Assembly: GCA_943737045.1 (NCBI GenBank)
Contig: CALSFV010000009.1
Span: 868,001 to 932,000, forward strand
Length of the DNA: 64,000 nt
Origin: Parapristionchus giblindavisi
Taxonomy: Eukaryota; Nematoda; Chromadorea; Rhabditida; Diplogasteridae
Direction of reading: 5' to 3'
Below the pieces are notes generated by a model. The model made no database searches, was not told the origin of the DNA, and worked only from the letters and a program-made list of their open reading frames with translations. A program made the position numbers and the translations under genes. Positions 22,286 through 33,700 of this stretch are shown here, piece after piece. Numbering within the stretch: position 1 is the stretch's first letter; each line of letters opens with the position of its first letter.

Positions 22286-24611
22286 TCCGAGGGACCGAAG
22301 TTCGCTCTTTTCATCGAGGTCGACTTCTCCTCTGTGACTACGAAGAAGATTCGTGTGATCAGAAGACCCGGTGCGAATGTTCTCACGAACGAATTCAGTC
22401 AAACGAGTAAGTTTTAATTTAAATTATTTATTTATTTATTTAATAGATATATTTAGTTGTTTATTTATCGGCGAACAAACTGTTGCAGTCACCTTGGCAT
22501 ATTCGTGTTTCGAGTTTGTATTAATAATGCTTTTACATTATGTCATACGATCAATTGTTTTGCTGCTCATCAACACTGATAAATTCACCACAAGCAAATT
22601 TAAAACTCCCTCACTGGGAACAATCTCTCGCTTTATTGGTCTGCGGGAGAGCGTGGCCAGAGAATCTAATTAGCTCGAGGTGTTCCTTAAGATGATATAG
22701 AGTGCAACTGAGTGTAGTACGCAGATAACTTGGTGATTCTTGTCATAGTTGGTATGAGTATTGATTATTTCTTAAGTGAAGTCAATTAATTGTGGACAAG
22801 ATGGAGATAGACAGATGTTAGTACAGTGTAGTTGTCAACCCGTGCTCACGGGGCGAACGAAATATAATAGACATCTTGGCAAATACTGTAAAATTAGGTT
22901 TTTTTCGAAAATTTGTGAAAAGCCCCCTGCAAAAAAATGACGTTTAGGTGAATTTTTGAAAAAAAAAGTGAAGAACCCCTGTAAAATTAACCATTTTTCG
23001 TTCGGATGCCCAATGTAGAATCGAGCTCCAGATACCCCGCCCATGTATCGATGATATCCATGATCTTTCATCTTTAACGATCGATTTCAATGATCTTTGA
23101 TCCCTGGTCAAGTTGATCTTTGATCTTTTCCCAGATCGGTGCAGACCTGCGTCAATGGGCAGAGCTGCAAGCGAAGCTTGAATTGGCCAATATCGATTGG
23201 AGTGCGCCCACATTGATCATTGCTGAGTGAGTTACGGTATATTGGATCTTATTGATCGATTAATTTTTTGTTCTAAAAATCAATAATATTGTTGACTGAA
23301 TAAATCAATAATGAATTGAATAAATGAACTAATCGATAAATAAATAATCTTGAAAATCAATAATCGTTGAGATGTGTGCTCATCTACATGGCCGTGTCAC
23401 AGAGCGAGGAGCTACTGGCGAATATCACGAAGCATTTCACCAACATTTGTCGCACTTCTATCGTATGAGCAGGTTTATTTATTTATTTATTGATTTATTG
23501 ATTTATTTACTACTTAATACTACGGTTTAGTAAAAAAAAAAATTTCTCGGAAAATCATATTTTTATCCTACAAAATATCGGAAATCTAATCTCTGCTTTG
23601 GTTGAGTGAGTGGAAAGATACACTTGTTCAATGTTTGAACTTCAAACCCGACGGTTTCCCGTCTCATTCGAGGTATAGTTGTGGTAGAGCAAATATTTTT
23701 ATGGTTTTTCTTCAATCCTACGGTACAATTCCAATAAATCTCTAGCCTTAAGTACGGATGACTGTAAAATAATATCGATAATCAATCGATGCTCAATAAT
23801 CAATCGATAAATATCTCTGAATCAATCAATAATATCTCAGACGAACGTGGGCGATGACTTTGGTCGTGTGATGGCGGCGAATCTGGAGAAGAGAGGACTG
23901 AAACTGCCGGGTATGCCTGCCTGTGAGAGTCTCGACACGCAAAAGGAGAGGTACGGTAATTGGGTTACTGTAGTTACCTACCCACCATAACTGTTATGGT
24001 AGCCAGAATTGATTGATTGATTTGTGCAAGAAACGTGGTTATTTTTCATCGTATAAACATCAAGTTGTCGTACGGTAGTTTCACTTTTGATAAAATGAAC
24101 CTTTGATTTTTAAAATTTAATCGATAACTCACCTATTGCAGATTGATCAAAGCGGGATTCACGAACGGTACGATCGAGAGTATGCATACCGTGTTCCAGA
24201 AGAGAATGCCCCCACAGGAGCGCAAGAGGTGATGGATTCCTTTTTCTACATGTTCTATTGAAAAGACACACCCTAAAAGTCTTCATAACAAGCCTTGGAA
24301 ACATGAATGTGCCTGTCTGACTTGACTTGTGTTTCATGTTATTGCAAAATATGATTGTAGATCGGCAAACTAACATGAGAACAGGTTATGTATTATAGTA
24401 CCCAAAATAAACTTATGTATGTATTCTTATTCTTATTGGATTAATAATAATATTATTATTATTACATTATTAATATTAATATTATTTAAGGGTACTGGCG
24501 ATAGAGCACCTCGACGAGATGGAACTTCTTCAGCAGTTGAACGAGCATTACTCGATTAGTATGGCAGTAAAGACTGCTGCAGAGAAGCACTATGGACTGC
24601 CGTCGTTTTGA
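22286..24611 (+). pseudogene. LCMT1: LCMT1 C-terminal half, copy B1
   Basis: Exons: 22286-22406, 23135-23226, 23372-23462, 23841-23950, 24142-24228, 24491-24611. The frame reads FALFIEVDFSSVTTKKIRVI, then IGADLRQWAELQAKLE, TLIIAECVLIYMAVSQSEEL, TNVGDDFGRVMAANLEKRGL, LIKAGFTNGTIESMHTVFQK and the DEMELLQQLNEHY end. This matches the PP2A leucine carboxyl methyltransferase in order. From the second exon on, junctions are in phase if the third exon ends at the GTATGA donor. The first listed exon does not join the second in phase, so an exon between them is missing or unseen. The N-terminal S-adenosylmethionine-binding part is not found upstream. The copy is therefore 5'-truncated and probably non-functional. 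Confidence 0.8.
22441..22680 (+). repeat. Dispersed repeat copy 2 plus CTCTC hairpin remnant
   Basis: GTTTATTTATCGGCGAACAA through CATACGATCAATTG matches 380-490. It continues into CTCTCGCTTTATTGGTC and TCTAATTAGCTCGAGG, a motif shared with the TCTAATTAGCAT hairpins at 52-54 kb. It occupies the LCMT1 intron where an exon seems to be missing. Confidence 0.55.
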
Positions 24612-24704
24612 TCGATTTATTGATTGGTTCGATTATATAAATTGAATAAATCGATAAATCAATATTCTTGAAAATCAATAATCGTTGAGATGTGTGTTCA
24701 TCTA

Positions 24705-25964
24705 TTAGGTTGTCGGGAAAGTCTTGACACATATGTTTGTCTTTCTACTGTGTGTCGCAGTTGCACTTTGGGTTTCTCTCGTTACTAGTGTATACCAAGC
24801 AGTGACGGGCCTTTGCAGTAAACAACTCCCCATTCCATTCACATCAGTCAGGCTCTAGTTGTGCAACGATGTATGACATTAGTGATTTTCACAACCGTCA
24901 TGTTCCACTTTACCTCTTCCTATCCGACACCACGACGAAGGATTCGGATACCCTCCTGAAGATTTTTTTTTTAAATTTTTTTTTCCTGAAGACAGACATG
25001 CCCACACTACAACACCATCGAGATTTGGTTCCTGCGCTTCAAATGAAACGACATTTCCTTAATTAAACGGCAGACCCCAAGAGTTGGATTTTGACACGTC
25101 GAAGAAACTTGTGGAATCGGACCCATTTCAAAGTGTCTGTAAATTGGTCCTCACACTTGGAGTCCACCATAGCACAGTCGAGGAATACCGGAAATCTATT
25201 GGAATGTGAAAATTTCTCGGTCGATTCATACCCTATGATCACTCCAAAACCAACCTTGATCGTCGAATCGATGTTTCCATTACCCACCCCGCTCTCCACT
25301 CTGGGGATCGATGGCTGGATCGGCTCATAACGGGGGATGAAAAGTGGGTCTACTACGATAACATCCACAGGTGAGCCGAGAGGGTTGAAGAACGAGAGAC
25401 ACCACAGGATGCCCCCAAAACTTAACATGCGCCCCCAAAAACCCATGCTGTCAGTGTGGCGGGGAATGGATGGTGTGATAAGCAGGCAGCTGCTCCCCGA
25501 GGGCATGACAATTACCAGGTCCAAGTGCGTCACACAACTACGGAATATGATGAAGGCAGTCGATCTTTCATGCCAGAAGAACAAAAAAGTATATTATCAC
25601 CACTATTACCCCGGCCACCGTGTCTGCAATAAAGTCAAGCAGGAACTGGCCGTATATGGCTGGATGGTTCTCCATCACCCCCCGTATTCTCCTGACTTGA
25701 CCCCGTCGGATTACTACCTTTTCGCAAGCCTGACCCGTGCCCTTCGAGATAGGACCTTCAAGTCCCGTGGAAGTGTCGAGTCTGCACTCAAGCAATACTT
25801 TACTTCACGCCCAGCTGGGTTAAACAAAGAGGGGAACCACACATTGACCGAACGTTGGCACTACATTTGTTGATCATGATGGAGCATATTACCCATAACG
25901 TACTTCTGTTTGCTTCGAGAAATAAACGATCGAAAAAGGTGTCAAGACTTTCCCGACAACCTAA
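24705..25964 (+). mobile_element. mariner element with decayed transposase
   Basis: The 1,260 bp element starts TTAGGTTGTCGGGAAAGTCT and ends with the complement, between TA duplications at 24703-24704 and 25965-25966. Transposase pieces appear in different frames. ITGDEKWVYYDN (first catalytic aspartate) is at about 25328-25363. LNMRPQKPMLSVWRGMDGVI follows at about 25420-25480. HHPPYSPDLTPSDYYLF (third acidic residue) is at about 25672-25725. The central DNARPH-like motif is not preserved, and shifts and stops break the frame, so it cannot be autonomous. Its poly-T run at 24966-24985 lies in the 5' third. Confidence 0.93.
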
Positions 25965-26948
25965 TACATGGCCGTGTCACAGAGCGAGGAGCTACTGGCC
26001 AATATCACGAAACATTTCACCAACATTTGTCGCACTTCTATCGTATGAGCAGGTAATATTTATTTGTTTGTTTATTTACTTATTATTTATTTATTCACTA
26101 CTTAACACGGCTTGGTTTGCATCAGATCGCTTTAGTAAAAACATTTTTTCGGAAAATCGCATTTTTCCTGCAAAATTTCGTAAAATCGAAAATCTATTCC
26201 CTTCTGTGGTTGAGTGTCTGCGAAGATTGCGTTCAAACCGGCGGTTTTCCGTCTCTGTCGAGTGATAACTGTGGTAGAGCAAATACTTTTATGGTCATGA
26301 TGAGTATAAATAGTCTCGATAATCAATAAGCAATCGATAACAATCTCCGAATCAATCAATAATATCTCAGACGAACGTGGGCGATGACTTTGGTCGTGTG
26401 ATGGCGGCGAATCTGGAGAAGAGAGGACTGAAACTGCCGGGTATGCCTGCCTGTGAGAGTCTCGACACGCAAAAGGAGAGGTACGGTAGCGAGGATTTAC
26501 TGATTTATTTGTACAAAAAAATTTTTTTATCGGATAATTGTTACGGTATCTTACGGTTGTATGGTACGGTTGTATCTTACTTTTGATTAAAGAAACCAGC
26601 CCTGTCGATGTACGCTTACATTGGTTTTAACAAAATTAATTGATAATCGACGTATTGCAGATTGATCCAAGCGGGATTCACGCACGGTACGATCGAGAGT
26701 ATGCATACCGTGTTCCAGAAGAGAATGCCGCCACAGGAGCGCAAGAGGTGAGGGTTGTTGATGCTCTGATGTCATAACAATAATATTGTATACTGAAGAG
26801 AAACACCCTTCAAGTGTTCATTACAAGTCTTGGAAACATGAATGTGCCTGACTTGGAACGCTCACACACGGAATTAGATATCAGATAAATCATGTAATAG
26901 CTTTCTAGTGTACACTAATTATTAGCATAACTTTTATTATTAAATAAG

Positions 26949-27165
26949 ATAAAACCATAGGTCGAATAGCTACGTTATACATTTTTCAAAATGCGGTTAG
27001 CATTTTCAATTTTTCGGTTATTTTTGTGCTCAAATGCGGTCTGGTATTAAAAAATCCAAATGCGGTCAGGTTTTTCGATTTTTCGGAAATTCTCAGCTCA
27101 AAATGTGGTCAGGCTTCGTAGTTTGTAATGTACTTTTCGACTGATGTATAAAACGTACAATCTTA
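26949..27165. repeat. AAATGCGGTCAGG dispersed repeat
   Basis: Repeats of AAATGCGGTCAGGTTTTTCG lie in the LCMT1-B2 intron. A shorter relative occurs in EMC4-B intron 2 at about 33980-34105, where it precedes a retrotransposon 3' fragment. Both start with a CATAGGTCGAATAGCTA-like string. Confidence 0.5.
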
Positions 27166-27644
27166 AAATATTATTTCATTATTATATTAATATTAATATA
27201 ATTTAAGGGTTCTGGCCTCGACGAGATGGAACTTCTTCAGCAGTTGAACGAGCATTACTCGATTAGTATGGCAGTAAAGACTGCTGCAGAGAAGCACTAT
27301 GGACTGCCATCGTTTTGATCGATTTATTGATTGGTTCGATTATTGATTGGCTTGTTTATTGATTGGCTCGATGGAATATTGATTGATGGCTTGACCAGTT
27401 GTTGATTTCATTGATTTTTATTGATCGATACATTCATCGGGCCCTACAGTATCTTGTTGATTGATTTTTCGCCACCTACCGTACTCTAAACATTCGTTCA
27501 TTTTCGATCTGCCCTTTTCATTCTGCCAATGCACCTCATTAAGTTATAATATTAATGTATGTTTATTGATTGATTCATCGTTTTTTTCATTGATTGAATC
27601 AATAGCCGTGTATAGATTTGTCTAGTTTTGTAAAAAGCTTATAA

Positions 27645-29072
27645 AACACGCTATCTGAGAAAGTCCACATATGTGTGGTATCGACGAAAAATGGATTTTT
27701 CTGGTTTATGTATGATAATTACAGGCTCCATGAGTGTAGTTCACTGGTACTTGGAAATTCCTTCCAATTGAAAATTCGCTTCAGGAGGTGACCACACAAC
27801 GATTTGGCGCCTTTTCCTAAAATGTTTATTTCGAATCCAATCGATTCGGGAGTGGGTGCAGTCGACTCCTTGGCTAATTCTAAGAAACTATTGTCAAGGA
27901 GAGTTTTTTGATCAACGGTCAACGAAGGCTGGAAATGGGAATTTTCGAAAAAATTTCTACATTAAATTAATTCTCACTATATTCCTATAGCCCAGGTAAA
28001 TTTTTTATTTGCTCAATATCTTCTACATATTATATTACACCTTCAGTTTAAAATTGATAATTTTTTAAAAATACTAAAATTGTGAACGGATCAGTTTTGT
28101 AACGAATTCGTGAATTATGGTGTGATCCTACAGTAATCCCTAATCAATTAATTTTGTTTTTTCGCTAGTTTTAAGCATATTTTCAGCGCTTTTCTTTACA
28201 ATGTTAGAGGTATATGATTATTCTGCACCATCGGAGTGCAACTGCACAGTATATCTGGTGATTACATTGCTAATCGTACTTTTACTGTACGTGTACTGTA
28301 ATTTACGTGCTCTCTCTAATTCTCTGATCAGTCTATAAAACCGAGAAGAAAGAGTACGGAACGGCATGAGTATGGTAACTACTTCGCAAGCTGGCTCGGA
28401 TACGAAAGTGAATAAAATTTACAGTACAAGTACGATCAGTAATGTAATCACCAGATATACCGTGCAGTTGCACTCCGATGGTGTAGAATAATCATATACC
28501 TCTAACATTGTAAAGAAAACCGCTGAAAATATGCTTAAAACTAGCGAAAAAACCAAATTAACTTATGAGGGATTACTGTAGGAGCACACCATAATTCACG
28601 AATTCGTTACAAAACTGATTCGTTCACAATTTTAGTATTTTTAAAAAATTATCAATTTTAAACTGAAGGTGTAATATAATATGTAGAAGATATTGAGCAA
28701 ATAAAAAATTTACCTGGGCTATGGGAAAATAGTGAGAATTAATTTAATGTAAAATTTTTTTCGAAAATTCCCATTTCCAGCCTTCGTTGACCTTTGATCA
28801 AAAAACTCTCCTTGACAATAGTTTCTTAGAATTAGCCAAGGAGTCGACTACACCCACTCCCGAATCGATTGGATTCGAAATAAACCTTTTAGGAAAAGGC
28901 GCCAAATCGTTGTGTGGTCACCCCCTGAAGCGAATTTTCAATTGGAAGGAATTTCCAAGCACCAGTGAACTACACTCATGGAGCCTGTAATTATCATACA
29001 TAAAACAGAAAAATCCATTTTTCGTCGATACCAAAAAAAAATTCAGTTGTTGAATTTTCTCAGATAGTGTGA
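27645..29072. mobile_element. Foldback palindrome carrying an exon-like ORF in each arm
   Basis: Arms of about 700 bp meet near 28358. Ends are ACACGCTATCTGAGAAA on the left and TTTTCTCAGATAGTGTGA on the right, with TATAA at 27640-27644 and 29073-29077 as a possible duplication. Unit A has uninterrupted DNA at the homologous position (about 8466-8476). Each arm carries a 67-codon frame (27719-27922 minus, 28787-28990 plus) containing KTLLDNSFLELAKES, ESIGFEIN, LGKGAKSLCGH and FNWKEFPSTSELHSWSL. A TTTCCAG acceptor lies just upstream in each arm. The two arm proteins differ at only four positions. No domain is recognised. It could be a captured host exon. Confidence 0.8.
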
Positions 29073-29269
29073 TATAAGTGTTCTCTATCTTTAGAAAAGT
29101 CCTACATACTGGTATCCACACGCAACGTAGTGTAATATATATGTAATATTAGCTTCGCCTCATCTTTTCTATCATGTACCGTACTCTCCACCGTATATAT
29201 CAATCGATAATAATGAAAATATCCTGGTATAAAGTGATCTGAATAATGTAGTTTGTAGTTTTGTTCTGG

Positions 29270-30502
29270 GGGGGGGGGGTGACATTTCAGCAACCGACAT
29301 TTCGGCAACCGACATTTCAGCAACCGCATTTCAGCAACCGACATTTCGGCAACGGGGCATAACTCGGTTCATAGGGATCATAGAAACTTGGGATGGGTAT
29401 CATTGTGATCACCATCAATAACACTACCGCAACCTACCGTAACCCAGTTCGGTGGGTCAGATCAAGTTCGGTGGGTCAGATCGGGGCATAACTCGGTTCG
29501 TAGAGGTCATAGAAATACGAGCTGGGTATCAATGTGATCAGCATCAGCAACACTACCGTAATCTACCGTAACCCAGTTCGGCGGGTCAGATCAAGTTCGG
29601 TGGGTCATATTTCACAAAAATTGACGGAACAGCCACTACTTGTGCGAAATCATTATCAGCAATTGCAAACTACAGTAATCTACCGTAACCCGGTTCGGTG
29701 GGTCAGGTCAAGTTCGGTGTGTCAGATTTAACTAAAAATTGTCCAAATGGTTACTACGTGCGAGGTATGATTATGAGTTATTGTAAACTACCGTAACCAG
29801 GTTCGGTGGGTCAGATCAAGTGCGATGAGTCAGATTTCACTAAAAATTGTCCAAATGGTACATACCACATACCACGCACATACATCATCATACGCACATC
29901 ATTCCACGCACGTAGTAACAATTTGGACAATTTTTACTGAAATCTGACCCATCGCACTTGATCTGACCCACCGAACCGGGTTACGGTAGATTACGGTAGT
30001 TTGCAATACGTCATAATGATAACGCACACTTAGTGACCATTCCGACAATTTATAGTTAAATCTGACCCACCGTACTTGATCTGACCCACCGAACCGGGTT
30101 ACGGTAGATTACTGTAGTTTGCAATTGCTGATAATGATTTCGCACACGTAGTGGCCATTCCGACAATTTTTAGTTAAATCTGACACACCGAACTTGACCT
30201 GACCCACCGAACCGGGTTACGGTAGATTACTGTAGTTTGCAATTGCTGATAATGATTTCGCACAAGTAGTGGCTGTTCCGTCAATTTTTGTGAAATATGA
30301 CCCACCGAACTTGATCTGACCCGCCGAACTGGGTTACGGTAGATTACGGTAGTGTTGCTGATGCTGATCACATTGATACCCCGCTCGTGTTTATATGACC
30401 TCTACGAACCGAGTTATGCCCCGTTGCCGAAATGTCGGTTGCCGAAATGTCGGTTGCTGAAATGTCGGTTGCCGAAATGCGGTTGCTGAAATGTCACCCC
30501 CC
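29270..30502. mobile_element. GGTGGGTCAGAT foldback, intact, 9 bp target duplication
   Basis: A palindrome centred near 29950. It starts with a G-run then TGACATTTCAGCAACCGAC and ends GTTGCTGAAATGTCA then a C-run. TTGTTCTGG flanks it at 29261-29269 and 30503-30511. The homologous sites in unit A (about 8657-8665) and, diverged, in unit C (about 37510) are uninterrupted. The arms are made of the same units as 589-1710. A 9 bp duplication is typical of Mutator-like elements. No transposase. Confidence 0.88.
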
Positions 30503-30780
30503 TTGTTCTGGAGTGTTGGTACTCTCAACATGGTTCGAGTCCGTGCTATGATATCTTTATAATTGGGAACCTGCTACGCGTATTGCTATTTTATACAATT
30601 TGAGTCTTTCAATGAGCTCGTGAAACTTGCATCTAGCGGGTTCTCACCCATTTGTTTCCACCTTTCACCCAAACTAATTCCTTTTACTCCAACCCCTCCC
30701 AGTCATACCGTATCCACAAATATTCTACCGTATCCTACGGTGCCGGAGATACCGTAACCACTCGTACCGTACCCTTCCAG

Positions 30781-33700
30781 ATGACTACTCTATCCGATTG
30801 GCGCCTCGACCTGGGCAATGGTGGCCCGTGGCACACCACTGGCCCCGACCACAATCCACCCGGATTCTCCACCAATGTGCACAACGCCAATCAACATGTG
30901 GGTGGTTATTGATTGATTGAAGTGAAGATACCGTATTCTTTTTCTTAAATTGTCGTGCCAAGACATTGGAATCTTTAACCTGATTGAAATATGCTCCTTT
31001 GTATAGTCCGTATAGTGTTCGTATATCACGCGTGCCGCGTAAAGATCGATACACCTATCGGACAATGAAAAAATGAAAATCTGGTATAAAGCATTTTTGG
31101 ATAGCCCTGACAGTGCCGGAGAAGATATCGTTTCGTTTTTTGTCTAACAAGGGAACCGAGAATGGCGGGGACCATCAGTGCAAAATTCGTTGACATAGGT
31201 CGACTAGTACCCCCCAGGGGGTCACAGAACTGTTTTGAACTGTTTGGATATTTGCTTCCTTGGTATCGAAAATCGATTATGAAAATGTGATGGAAATTTG
31301 GGCGCGAGCCCCGTGGAATAGTGTCAAACACTCAGAGAACACAGTCTGTGTCCTCGGTAGCCAAGTGGTTAGAGTGCCGGATTAGCTTTTGGAATGTCGT
31401 GGGTTCGAATCCCCCCTACTACAACTTCTTTTGCTGTATTTTTCAGTGCTTTTCAACAGACATTGTCAAAGTCAAACTTCATTTACAACAACAACAATAA
31501 CAACAACCACAAATCAACAACGATGGAGAAGTACCCAGAAGCAGTTGAAGCAGAACGGCTTCTCGCATCGGGGACAGATGCTGCAACCGCGAGAGGAGCA
31601 GAAAGAGCACGGAGCCATCGATCACTTGCCGAAGATGAACTCCTTAGGGCCGACGAAGTGAGGAGGGCGGTCCGCGATGAAGCCGCCCTTGAAGAAGCCG
31701 TACATGATGAAGGGCTTGAACCTATCAGCACCCATGCAGAAATGAAGTTGTGAAATGAAATTGTGTAGCTCCGTGCTCTTTCTGCTCCTCTCGCGGTTAT
31801 AGCATCCGTCCCCGATGCGAAAAGCGTACTTCTCCATTGTTGTTGATTTGTGGTTGTTGTTATTGTTGTTGTTGAAAATGAAGTTTGACTTTGACAATGT
31901 CCGTTGCAAAGCACTGAAAAATACAGCAAAAGAAGTTGTAGTAGGGGGGATTCGAACTCACGACATTCCAAAAGCTAATCCGGCACTCTAACCACTTGGC
32001 TACCGAGGACACAGACTGTGTTCTCTGAGTATTTGACACTATTCCACGGGGCTCGCGCCCAAATTTCCATCACATTTTCATAATCGATTTTCGGTACCAA
32101 GGAAGCAAATATCCAAACAGTTCAAAACAGTTCTGTGACCCCCTGGGGGGTACTAGTCGACATATGTCAACGAATTTTGCACTGATGGTCCCCGCCATTC
32201 TCGGTTCCCTTGTAAGATCAATTTCGACGAACATAGACGCCGTTGACTGTCGGAATTTGTGGAAACGTCCTAACTTTAACCTGAAATAGCTCGCTTGGGA
32301 ATGGGAATAGCGAGAATGTCACAATAAATTGTAGAAAATTATCAGGAGAATCGAAATAACACAAGCAGAAATTACAAAATCGATTTTTCATTAGCTTATG
32401 TGGCGGAAAGCTGACGTTTGCACCACAAATCGAAAGTGCAATTTTTTATTGGCTTAGATGGTAGATATTGTGAAGACGCATCGATTGGTATATACTTTAT
32501 GGGGTCGAATCGTGACCGCAATATGAGTTTTTCCCAAAAAACGAGTCTGAATCCCGGACTTAGCCGATTTCTCGCTCGAGAGATGGAAGGATCACTTTGA
32601 TCTACCCACTCGTCTCTCGCTGATCAATGATTTACCAACTCTTTTTTTTTGTTTTATGAGTTTTCAAGTGTTTTCAACAGGTTTCTCTGTTTCCTGAATA
32701 TATTGTTGATTACTGAAGATATTGTTAACTAGATTATGTGCTACTTTTCTCTGAATCAACCATCTACTCATGAGAAGGGACCAAGGCTCAAGGGAGTCGA
32801 TCTGGATCCTCAGTTCTTTTATTAGATCACGTAAGTGATCTTCATAATTGTTATATCATCTGTTTCTTTCAAAAATTTTAATTTTAGTGAAATCGAGAGA
32901 TGGTTCACTACAATTTTGTGTCAAAAGTCAAAGTAAACAGTGATGTAGATTTGAATTAGGTTTTAGTTATGATTTTCATTTATTTCTTTGCTTTTTTTCG
33001 AGTTCAATGTTCAGAAATACCAGGAAATATCATTGATCAGCGAGAGACGAGTGGGTAGATCAAAGCGATCCTTCCATCTCTCGAGCGAGAAGTCGGCTAT
33101 TGATTGATTGGTTAAAAAAAAAGAAAAAAAAGTCCGGGATTTCAGACTCGTTTTTTTGGGAAAAACTCATATTGAGGTCACGATTCGTCCCCATAAAGTA
33201 TATATCAATCGATGCGTCTTCACAATATCTACCATCTAAGCCAATAAAAAAATGCACTTTCGATTTGTGGTGCAAACGTCAGCTTCCCGCCACAGAAGTT
33301 GATGAAAAATCAATTTTGTAATTTCTGCTTGTATTAGTTCGATTCTCCTGAAACTTTTCTACAATTTATGTGTCTGATATTTGCGCTATTCCCATTCCAA
33401 AGCGAGTTATAGCGGGTGAAAATCATGACTTTTCTACAGATTCCGACATTCAACGGTGTTTATCTTCGTCGAAATTGATCTTAGACAAAAAAAACGAAAC
33501 GCTATCTTCCCCGGTACTGTCAGGGCTATACAAAAATAGTCAATATGATAGGGGTTATATTTTGTCCGGACACCACACGATTTTGTCTCGATCCTTACGC
33601 GACACGCGTGATATGATGAATACTTAGCACTGTGTCCAATCAATATCAGGCATTGTTACCGTAACCAATCAATCAATATCAGGCATTGTTACCGTAACCA

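Larger units (their letters stand above)
24690..27318 (+). pseudogene. LCMT1: LCMT1 partial copy B2, disrupted
   Basis: Exons: 24690-24704 plus 25967-26042 (one exon split by a mariner element), 26371-26480, 26661-26747, 27208-27318. Its 5' limit lies in the intron before CVLIYM, and the junction with the end of copy B1 is near 24640. This is what an unequal exchange between introns and 3' flanks would leave. The last exon has lost 10 bases near its start (the part coding for AIEH), which shifts the frame and brings an early stop. With the mariner insertion this copy is clearly dead. Confidence 0.85.
31148..32212. mobile_element. Nested foldback with CAAGGGAACCGAG ends, TAA duplication
   Basis: Ends are CAAGGGAACCGAGAATGGCG and its complement. 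TAA lies at 31145-31147 and 32213-32215. The uninterrupted counterpart is present in the other arm of the enclosing palindrome near 33478 (GATCTTAGAC), which proves insertion into one arm. A TAA target fits PIF/Harbinger-type elements. Arms of about 465 bp each contain a tRNA-like sequence. The 150 bp loop is GC-rich and looks coding. Confidence 0.9.
31027..33610. mobile_element. Outer foldback palindrome in EMC4-B intron 1
   Basis: Both ends are CACGCGTG (31027-31034; 33603-33610). The flanks overlap as ATAT, and the empty site in EMC4-A reads GTTCGTATATGATGAAT at about 11519. The duplication is therefore ATAT, or TA with a T/A-extended end. Arms share TGACAGTGCCGGAGAAGATA-type sequence, CATCGATTGGTATATACTTTATGG and AGAGATGGAAGGATC. 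Without the nested element the length is about 1.5 kb. Only short repeated ORFs, no transposase. Confidence 0.85.

Noticed and set aside
23372..23472. Apparent frameshift in the LCMT1 exon coding CVLIYM
   Set aside because: Reading to the GCAG|GTTTAT end gives a TGA, but the good donor GTATGA at 23463 keeps the frame into TNVGDDFGRV, so no lesion is needed. The YEQ-like reading in another frame is noted only as a coincidence or an old exon end.
31483..31971. 162-codon minus-strand ORF with serine/alanine runs
   Set aside because: It crosses arm, loop and arm of a palindrome and contains CAACAACAA tracts. Only the short loop frame in a different phase looks protein-like.
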